The notes below the pieces were generated by a model that saw only the letters and a list, made by a program, of their open reading frames with translations, had not been told where the DNA came from and did no database searches. DNA of 64,000 nucleotides from positions 1-64,000 of the forward strand of contig JADNRY010000169.1 of assembly GCA_015501585.1 (NCBI GenBank). Direction: 5' to 3'. Position numbers and translations under genes: made by a program. Source of the stretch: Rhodocollybia butyracea (taxonomy: Eukaryota; Basidiomycota; Agaricomycetes; Agaricales; Omphalotaceae). Shown here in pieces: positions 56,769-64,000 of the stretch (position 1 is its first letter; each line of letters starts with the position of its first letter).

Positions 56769-59381
56769 ATGAACAATTCCTCTGAGAAGCTAAAAGTGAG
56801 TAGATTTTCGCTGCTGAAAAAGGGCTACAGAATACCATATCTGGAATTGTGAAATGATGGATATTATGATAGGCAATTGAACGCAGAATTGCACATGTAT
56901 GGGCTACACTTCTCCATCATCCTGTGGGCCGCCCAGAACATGCTTCTTCACTTAGCAAGCTGAGTTTGGGCCTCTGGGAATGCTTTCAGGTGACAGGTCA
57001 ACTCTACGATCTTGAGGCATCTATTCAATTGGATCAAGAATTACTTCTACTGCATCCTGTCGGCCACCGAAAATGTGATTCTTCACGCTTTAACCTGGCA
57101 GGCCACCTTGAAGAGATTGACGAGTCAATTCAATTGAACCGAGAAGCACTCCTGCTTCGTCCTGTGGGCCACCAGGAAACTGTTTCTTTACTCAGTAACC
57201 TCAGTGCGGGCCTCAGAAGCCGTTTTAGGCTGACAGGCAATCCGGAAGATCTTGAAGAATCAATAGAATTGAATCGAAAAGCACTCCTACTTTGTCCTGT
57301 GGGTCACCCGCAACGTGCTTTGGCGCTCAAAAACCTCAGTGTGGCCCTCAGAAGACGCTTTCAGCTGACAAGCAGCCAGGCAGACCTTACAGAGTGTCTG
57401 TCAGCTTCGAAAGAGGCTGCCATTGATCTGTGTTCTCCAGTATCAGACTGTTTGGATTCAGTAAAGCACTGGATAATATTCACACAGCCACACAATGATC
57501 TAGCTCAGTCCAACCTGGATGCATATATCATGGGGCTTTCCCTCATTTCCCGCTCACTCTGCATGATGCCCATCATTTCTTTGCAGTACCAGCACCTCTC
57601 AGCCACAATTAATCTTCCAGAATTTGTCTCAGATGGGGCATCACAGGCGATTCACCTGGGTCAGCCAGCCTTGGCTGTTGAGATCATAGAGCAAGGGCGT
57701 GGGTTGCTCTGGTCTGAACTGCGGGGCTTGAGGACACCTATGGACAGTCTACAGGCTCTGGACCAGTCACTAGCTGAGGAGTTGATCCAGATTAATCATA
57801 GACTTGAGATACTCTCAACAGAAAATTCTGTTGAAGCAGGTACTACAGACTTTGGTATTGAAAGTGACAGCCACCAGCACCAGGTGGACATACATAGCGA
57901 TCCGTTCGGTCGTAGCCTGTCTGAGAAGAGCCATCTCTTGCAAGCGCAAGCGGATGTTGTTGGGAAGATACATAAAATTCCTGGATTTGAGACATTTTTG
58001 GGGAGAAAATCATTTGGTGAACTGCAATCTGCTGCAATGCATGGCCCTGTCATTGTGGTCAATTGCAGTGGGCGTAGATCCGATGTACTCATCATACTGG
58101 AACAAAATTTGCCCATATTGATCCCCATGGTAGAGGGTTTCTATGAAGAAACAAAAACTTTGGTCCAGCGACTCAAAGAAGCACAGAGTGATATCAAAGT
58201 TGCTCCAAAGCGATATAATCATGTCCTTAGGGCTACTCTACAGGATCTATGGGATCTTGTAGTATCCCCTGTTGTTGCCAAGCTCAGAGAGCTCCAGATC
58301 CCAGAAATGTCCCAAATATTTTGGTGCCCTACTTCTATTTTAACGCTCCCACTACATGCAGCGGGTCCAGTTTCCCCTGGTACAAAGAAATTCCTTCCTG
58401 ACTTGTACGTTTCATCATACACTCCACAGGGAGAAAAGGAAGAAAAGTTGCATGCTCTTTCAAACTTACGTATCCTCTTGCATTTACAGAATTAAATTCA
58501 TTTAATATAGTATTAACACTATCTAAAATTGATTGATACCCTTGTTCTGTGCCGGGCGTTGTAGTTAAATTGCGTAGTGATTGTATATCTACAAACACAA
58601 GACCGTTTACTTTTTTGAATGGTAAACCTTGCAAAGACAGAGACAAAATAACGGGTTTCTTTTCTTCATCTTCATCTTCTGACCAGGCCTCTAATTCTTG
58701 CTCTTGCTCTTGACCTTGACCTAGATCTTGGGACCTCCTACACTCACCGCTCTCATTACTTCCTTCACCACCACCAAATCATCTTCAGGCCTACCGCGTC
58801 TCCTGGTGGCTGGCCAATATGATAGCTCCCTTAGAAATACAAAGGAGGAAATGAAAGAAGTTTTGCAGTATAACTTGAAGAGGCACATTACTGTGAACAA
58901 AGATGCTGTAGCAAAGGCCCTTGTTGACCACGAGTGGCTCCATATTGCGTCACACGGCACGCTTGTCCCTAAAGAACCCTTTGGCTCCTATTTCTCACTT
59001 GCTGGTGGCTCACGTTTCACTCTATTGGACATAATCCGTCTCAATCTGCCTAATGCTGCATTTGCATTCCTCTCGGCATGCCACACAGCGGAGCTGTCTG
59101 CAGGCAGTGTTCACAATGAGGTCATTCATCTTGCAGCTGCCATGCAGTTTTGTGGGTTTCGGAGTGTAGTTGGAACAATGTGGGAGATGGCTGATGTAGA
59201 TGGGCCAGAAATGGTGAAGGACTTTTACTCCTCTGTGTTTTCCAACTTGGAAGGGGACCCATCTCGGTGTAATGAGGTTGGAGTGCAAGCAAGAGCACTT
59301 GCTGAGGCAACAAAGAAAATGAGAGGAAGGAAGGGAGTCACCCTAGAGCAGTGGGTAAATTTTGTTCATATTGGCGCATGA
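56769..59381 (+). pseudogene. TPR-CHAT protease, copy 3, disrupted by an insertion
   Basis: First exon 56769-56795 (MNNSSEKLK) and second exon from 56873 run in frame through four to five 45-residue repeats (one shortened by a deletion) and the linker. After YVSSYTP a 313-bp foreign segment (58427-58739) interrupts the CHAT domain and shifts the frame; the upstream frame stops at 58495 after about 549 residues. The rest, with His in HIASHG (58953-58955) and Cys in LSACHT (59079-59081), is open in another frame to 59381. A nine-residue deletion relative to copy 2 also lies before NKDAVAKAL. A protein without its catalytic dyad is the only expected product. Confidence 0.88.
58427..58739. mobile_element. 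313-bp AT-rich foreign insertion in CHAT copy 3
   Basis: Boundaries follow from CHAT copies 1 and 2. The segment is much more AT-rich than its host exon and on the minus strand has an open frame of about 100 codons (INGLVFVDIQSLRNL-type sequence with an acidic EDEDEEKK stretch). There are no terminal repeats and no target duplication beyond CTCC microhomology, which suits capture of organellar or plasmid DNA during break repair. Origin not established. Confidence 0.6.
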
Positions 59382-59631
59382 TGCCATGACCCAAAACCAA
59401 CAAGGTAAGTCTTATCTTTTGACTTCATAGTTTGCTCAGCTCAAGTCAAGCCTGTTTGATTAGTTTTTTGGGCCCTACTTCTCCTTCAACTCTCAATCCT
59501 TGACATGGGCTTAATATAGACAATTGGCAGTGTATATTCAGTCTCAATAGAACTGATATCACTCTGTGAGACCATCCCAAGAACCTCTATTTGCATGTTT
59601 GTGGGGTATTTGACTGTATACTGTATTCAGA
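59382..59631. other. 3' flank of CHAT copy 3
   Basis: No gene or clear repeat recognised. Confidence 0.4.
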
Positions 59632-59865
59632 TGTAGGGAGGCAACGGTCATGTGACCTGTCACGGCGCAACACTAGCAACCAGGCCAATGTTAACCATGA
59701 CACACCCAAAATTTGGCAACCAGAACCTACCCAAGTGTGGCAGTAAGCTTTGGATTCTTATATGTCATGGTCCCAAGTTAGCAACAGACCAAAAATTGAC
59801 TGTGACATCACGGTAATCTGGCAACGCAACCAGGCCTCCGTGACCGTGACCGTTGCCTCCCTACA
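59632..59865. mobile_element. 234-bp terminal-inverted-repeat element
   Basis: TGTAGGGAGGCAACGGTCA at the left is perfectly inverted at the right (TGACCGTTGCCTCCCTACA). The interior repeats GTGAC and GGCAACC motifs. No certain target duplication and no coding frame. Confidence 0.8.
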
Positions 59866-60040
59866 CCTGAGTACAGTAATGTTTAGTACTGAGAGAATTA
59901 CTCACTAATTGGTCACTAATATGCACCATAATGAAGGTTCTTTTTGCGCTCTATGCCAATATAAATCACAGAGCCTCACTGAGCCGTGACTTGAGCCTCA
60001 GCCCAGCCCTGGCCGGCCTTGGCCCTGCAGTGGTAGGTAA

Positions 60041-60190
60041 AGATGGACACGAGTCCAGTTCTTATGCAGGTACTCACAAGTAAGAACCATGGGAATACTC
60101 CCAAGTATCTGACTCGCAAGTCAGCTTTTCAAAAATTTGCAACAACTCACAAGTACTTGTGACTTGTGAGCCAAACCAAATAAGTACCAA
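60041..60190. repeat. Solitary end of a hAT-type MITE
   Basis: AGATGGACACGAGTCCAG matches the terminal repeat of the element at 42655-42941. It is followed by repeated ACTCACAAGT/ACTTGTGAG motifs in both orientations. The opposite end was not found. Confidence 0.65.
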
Positions 60191-60713
60191 GTTGATATCA
60201 ACAATACAAAATTTGTAGTCACAAACTGCACTAAACTACCTAGCAATATTGTAAAAATTACACTAAGTCAGGAATCTCATCCAAATCAATGTTATCTTCA
60301 AGGAGAAAGGGACCTAATAGTAAGGTCAAGGTTAAGTATTGATAAAAGAAATAAATACATACCAACACCAAACATTTCCAAATGCAACATACACACTGCT
60401 AGCTGCCCCATTGAAGCTGGCCTTGTGCCCATTGATATTGTTCTGGAATATCTTTGTAGTCTGAAATCAAGGTGTAAGGGCAAAGATGCCACTGTGGACT
60501 CTGATGATTCAGATATTGAGATATTGTAAGCCTTTTGCTTTAGAATCCTTAACCACTACTATTATCATACATCAGCAAGTTGGAAGGCGTATGAGGTGTA
60601 TGGGCTGTATGGGATCAACAAAGTCCATACACCCATACCTTCCCATGCATGATTTTTTGCATTTCCCCATACACTGTGGAATTGTATGGGAGTGTTAATT
60701 CATCGTTGATTTT
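60191..60713. other. No gene recognised
   Basis: A short inverted pair, GTATGGGCTGTATGGGA and TCCATACACCCATACC (about 60599-60642), suggests another decayed transposon end. Confidence 0.4.
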
Positions 60714-61437
60714 CTATGTCAACTCGTTAGTAGCTGCCGTATAGAATACAATAGAACTAAGTAGGGTCCCCGTGCGCCTTCTAGGAAGACGTCCTTGTCG
60801 GCGACTTTGGATAATTCCCTCAATTTCATCCAAGCTTGCGCGGTTCGCAAAGGCCCCTGGTACACATAAAATTGACCCAACACTGTAGCACAACTCCCGA
60901 ATCCGTGCACTCTCGGCGATCATCCCATCTTTCTTCTCAAGTTCTATCTCCTTTGTCTTCAGCTGTTCCTTGTAGTCAGATACTTTGGCTTCTAGCCTTT
61001 GTACATTTGCCTTCAGAGCTTCGATGATTGCAATCTGAGATGATATAGAGTCGGCGCAAGCTTGTGGATCTGCAATAAAGCTCAATAAGGAAACTTTTGA
61101 ACATTACATTTATGACATACCTTGCTTTGGAGCCGATAGATCTGCTTCTGAAAAAGTCACGTCGAAGTTCTCCTTCCAGTTACTGCTCCTGCGGTAAATA
61201 TATTGTTCCAATGCTGCGAATAATTAAATACCTTGTCAGTGCCCTCTGCTGCTTTTGCTCAGGAACTGCCCTCAATACAAGCACAGAACGGCCATCCTCT
61301 AATTTCGGATGTTTTACACGTGAGGCCAAAGCCGAGTTTCCAGCCTTGACATTGAAGTTCGTGCTATGAAAAATTTCTTCTGAGTCGGATAGAATGATTG
61401 GAGAAGACTCTCGCCCGGAACTTTGTCGTCTCTTCAT
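60714..61437 (-). CDS. Small coiled-coil protein, possibly transposon-associated
   Basis: Exons 61437-61232, 61188-61121 and 61069-60714 join in frame to 209 residues. The N-terminus is polar (MKRRQSSGRESSPIILSDSE), followed by a strong heptad-type coiled coil (IEALKANVQRLEAKVSDYKE, then LKTKEIELEKKDG). The end is basic (RRQGRLPRRR). It lies 120 bp downstream of the Plavaka/KDZ-like gene on the same strand, which suggests that both belong to one element. No enzymatic motif is visible. Confidence 0.6.
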
Positions 61438-61555
61438 ACTATTCTGTATGAAATAAAAAAAACGATTACGCAGTTGTCCATGACCCATGGGAAGCAGTCG
61501 TACAGTTACAGCTTTGACCACTTCGTTTCGTTGCACTATGTATAACTTGTATTTG

Positions 61556-62468
61556 TCAAAAAAGTATCTCATTAGCATGATAGTCAGCTAATCTATTAAC
61601 ATAATAACTCTTGAATATATCTAATGTATTGTAATACTTTAAACCGGGAGGAATGGCATTTGAGCCGTATACCGGCATAAGGTGTATTCCTCGAAGAATA
61701 GAATCAAGATGTATAACAGCCAAATGCGGACATAGTTGGTGACCATCAAGATAGCTTGGGCGCACCACCCACAAACCAGTTCTGGAATCACGCGTCCGTG
61801 AAAAAGTGTTGAACCAATGTACAAGAGCACAAGGATACACTATGTCATCATAAATAAAGGAGAAGAAGAGACGAATGCGCGCAGCGCTCATTCCACGGAA
61901 GCCCGGTAAGCTCTCATCCATGACTACAGCAACAGTGTCACGGCGGGGATGCCCATACCATGAAGGCGTTGAACGGATACGCTCCCAATGCATTCCTTGG
62001 AGGCCTGAGTTGTCGCTGGGTGCAAAAAATGTTGCCACCGCCGAATGGTATATGTTGACTTTTGAAGTGATACCTGGACACTGGTCAATGTCTATGCCGT
62101 CAGCAGGAGTACCCAGGAGCTGTTCATAGAGGAATCGGCGGGTCAAATCAGGTAGATCTGGCTCATCCAGGTGTTCCGCCAGGTCCTCCAGATAACGTGG
62201 CACATTTGAGACTGGACAGACGGATTAGTGAAAATCTATAGGCGTAAATCAGGAGCCACTTACCTCGCTTCTTTGCCAGCTCAACTTTCGCAAGTAAATG
62301 TTCCCCATCTTGCACGCCCTCATCTTCCCTTTCTGCTTCAAACGGGTCTACTGGAGGTGCTGAATGCAATGGCGGCATTAAACCCTTATCTGCGAGATCG
62401 GAGTGCAGAGCCGTGAGCTTATCAAGCCGCTGGTTTGTCAGAAGCATCTGGCTGATGTCGAGCTTCAT
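61556..62468 (-). pseudogene. C-terminal part of a Plavaka/KDZ-like transposon protein, 5' interrupted by an LTR element
   Basis: Exons 62468-62264 and 62211-61556 join to 286 residues. The motifs PDLPDLTRRFLYEQL, YHSAVATFFAPSDNSG, GMHWERIRSTPSWYGHPRRD, PCALVHWFNTF, AVIHLDSILRGIHLMPVYG and FKSYYVNRLADYHANEI recur at the C-terminus of large transposon-encoded proteins of Agaricomycetes (Plavaka/KDZ group); the exact group is from memory. The first codons (MKLD) are supplied by the LTR at 62456-62693. Before that insertion the frame continued without a stop into sequence now at 63989-64000 (NALSQMLLTNQ), so the N-terminal part lies beyond the window. Whether the LTR-provided ATG is used is unknown. 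Confidence 0.68.
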
Positions 62469-62693
62469 GCGCGTCTACACACAAAACTTGTCATATTATC
62501 TAAGTATCTTTACAGTATATAATCTACGTACTCATACTGAGACAACAGAGATCTCTTTCTTCCCAACCACCACCACTACTTCAGTACCTCGGAGATACCT
62601 CCCAGAGATGAGTAGGGACTGACCAAATCACAGGCAGATCCCCCATCAAACTCGATACTTGATTCCGAGTATAGACTCAGTCAATGTATCTCA
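62456..62693. repeat. Left LTR (238 bp)
   Basis: TG...CA ends; near identical to the right LTR, so the insertion is recent. Its first bases provide the ATG (minus strand, 62466-62468) of the interrupted transposon gene. Confidence 0.9.
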
Positions 62694-63750
62694 TCTGGAG
62701 CCCACCGCCTGAGGGAGGATCCAAGGCAGATCATCAACACCCCTATTTCCGTTCCTCTTGGACTACTCCGACGCCGCTGTCGATTTCACTCACATTCATT
62801 TTATTCTCGTGTATTCAATCACGAATATACATTCAATGACTATGATCGGTTGCTGGCTAACCGTTGCTTTCTCGCATGCTTGAACGTGTCTCCGTTCAGC
62901 AAGCCCCTATCATTGGTCCTCCATCCCGCCGCCCTCGCTGTCATTTCGAGAAGGGAACGTGTTGCTGGGATGGGTGCTTGTCTTGATTCGGAGCTTGTCT
63001 TGATCCTGTCCAATGGATTTCTCGAGGTTTGGCATGACAGAGATCCAATGATCATATCATTCTCAATACAGGTATTTTCCTTCCGAAGAGTGATATCGAC
63101 ACAGATTCTCAAGGATCACCACTTCTGTTATCATGTTGGTCGTCATCTTGGCATTTTGCTTCGCATTCAGCGACACTAGGCCGCATCGATTCATCATTTC
63201 TTTCAATCAAACAGTCCCTCATATTCGTCTTGTATCTTGGCAACATTCTATCTATTCCATTGGTCTTTGGCTCGCATTGCACGATAGCCATTTCCAATCC
63301 GTCCTTACTGTCTTGGGTGTGTAGTATCTCTTAAAGAACAAGAGGTCACCGCGCCGTATTTTCCATTGATGTCCGGAAAGGTGCTACAAGTCAGGACCTT
63401 CCAATCCCGACCCCATACTTCATCACTTCCTTTCCTATCCGATAAGCTTTGTCGATAAGCTTCGGTTATCGCAGTCAGGACCTTTCGATCCCGATTCCCT
63501 CCCTGTCCAACAAGCTATGTCTATAAGCTCTGGTCCAGTCTACCAAGTCATTTCTACATGTCCATTATGCCTTCAGCATACATTCTTCACCGCCTCGATA
63601 CAAAGTCTGTTCGATTCATTAATCCATTCACATTCTTTACCTTTACCTTTATCCAAACTGATCACCCATATCTCTGTATTGGTGTTCACTTCTTTGTTTC
63701 TTCTTTCCCTTTCCCTTACCCTTTCTTCCTTTTTTAAAGTAGAGAGGGGA

Positions 63751-63988
63751 TGTCGAGCTTCATGCGCGTCTACACACAAAACTCATCATATTATCTAAGT
63801 ATCTTTACAGTATATAATCTACGTACTCATACTGAGACAACAGAGATCTCTTTCTTCCCAACCACCACCACTATTTCAGTACCTCGGAGATACCTCCCAG
63901 AGATGAGTAGGGACTGACCAAATCACAGGCAGATCCCCCATCGAACTCGATACTTGATTCCGAGTATAGACTCAGTCAATGTATCTCA
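63751..63988. repeat. Right LTR (238 bp)
   Basis: Same length and ends as the left LTR. The few differences include AACTCATC against AACTTGTC and CCCATCGAAC against CCCATCAAAC. Confidence 0.9.
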
Positions 63989-64000
63989 CTGAGAGCATTG

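Larger units (their letters stand above)
62456..63988. mobile_element. 1.5-kb non-autonomous LTR retrotransposon (TRIM-like)
   Basis: Two 238-bp direct repeats, 62456-62693 and 63751-63988, both TGTCGAGC...GTATCTCA, differ at only a few positions. They are flanked by CTGA on both sides (62452-62455 and 63989-63992). A primer-binding-site-like TGGAGCCCACC starts 2 bp after the left LTR (62696), and a purine tract AGAGAGGGGA directly precedes the right LTR. The 1057-bp interior has no gag or pol frame, so it depends on another element. Confidence 0.9.

Noticed and set aside
58471..58739. The 313-bp segment as an intron of CHAT copy 3
   Set aside because: A possible GTATCC donor and CTAG acceptor exist, but joining them does not restore the CHAT reading frame, and the other copies have no intron there.
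62456..63988. Simple tandem duplication explanation for the two 238-bp repeats
   Set aside because: TG/CA ends, flanking CTGA, and primer-site and purine-tract signals at the right positions favour an LTR element.

Overview
The window looks like chromosomal DNA of a mushroom-forming basidiomycete (Agaricomycetes). Genes are sparse and cut by many 45-75 nt GT-AG introns. The recognisable families are ones expanded in that group: DUF6535 and DUF6534 membrane proteins, seven-helix membrane proteins, BTB proteins, TPR-CHAT proteases and a Plavaka/KDZ-like transposon protein. No rRNA, tRNA or CRISPR was seen. All gene models were read by eye from splice signals and reading frame.

Layout. 0-6.9 kb: low-complexity arrays, a decayed hAT transposase (2.4-4.2 kb) and foldback elements. 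7.2-8.2 kb: a dead BTB gene. 9.7-10.5 kb: a glutathione transferase. 11.5-13.0 kb: an eight-exon membrane protein, followed by a 693-bp hAT-type element with an 8-bp target duplication and a duplicated fragment of the membrane gene's 5' end. 15.0-17.2 kb: a DUF6535 protein. 19.9-21.1 kb: a secreted SMP-30-like beta-propeller protein. 22.3-23.8 kb: a DUF6534 protein. 25.0-25.9 kb: an unrecognised two-exon gene. 26.8-27.7 kb: a second BTB copy with a one-base frameshift.

28.6-59.4 kb is the most interesting part. A 266-residue gasdermin-like gene (30.4-31.4 kb, minus) is divergent, 436 bp apart, from an intact TPR-CHAT protease gene (31.9-35.2 kb, plus). Two further TPR-CHAT paralogs follow: one with a one-base frameshift near its start (50.1-52.9 kb), and one broken by a 313-bp insertion (56.8-59.4 kb). 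The decayed remains of a second gasdermin-like gene lie at the equivalent divergent position beside the second protease. Four diverged copies of a roughly 2-3 kb repeat ('R') surround these units, so the locus appears to have grown by segmental duplication. The proposed biology, inferred from published fungal gasdermin-protease pairs, is a regulated cell-death or allorecognition module: the 45-residue repeats sense, the CHAT domain cleaves, and the gasdermin-like protein forms pores.

40-43 kb and 55-64 kb are rich in small transposons with readable boundaries: a Harbinger-type element with an empty site elsewhere in the window, a hAT-type element with a perfect 8-bp duplication, a palindromic element with a half copy at a duplication junction, and a 1.5-kb non-autonomous LTR element inserted in a Plavaka/KDZ-like gene at the right edge.
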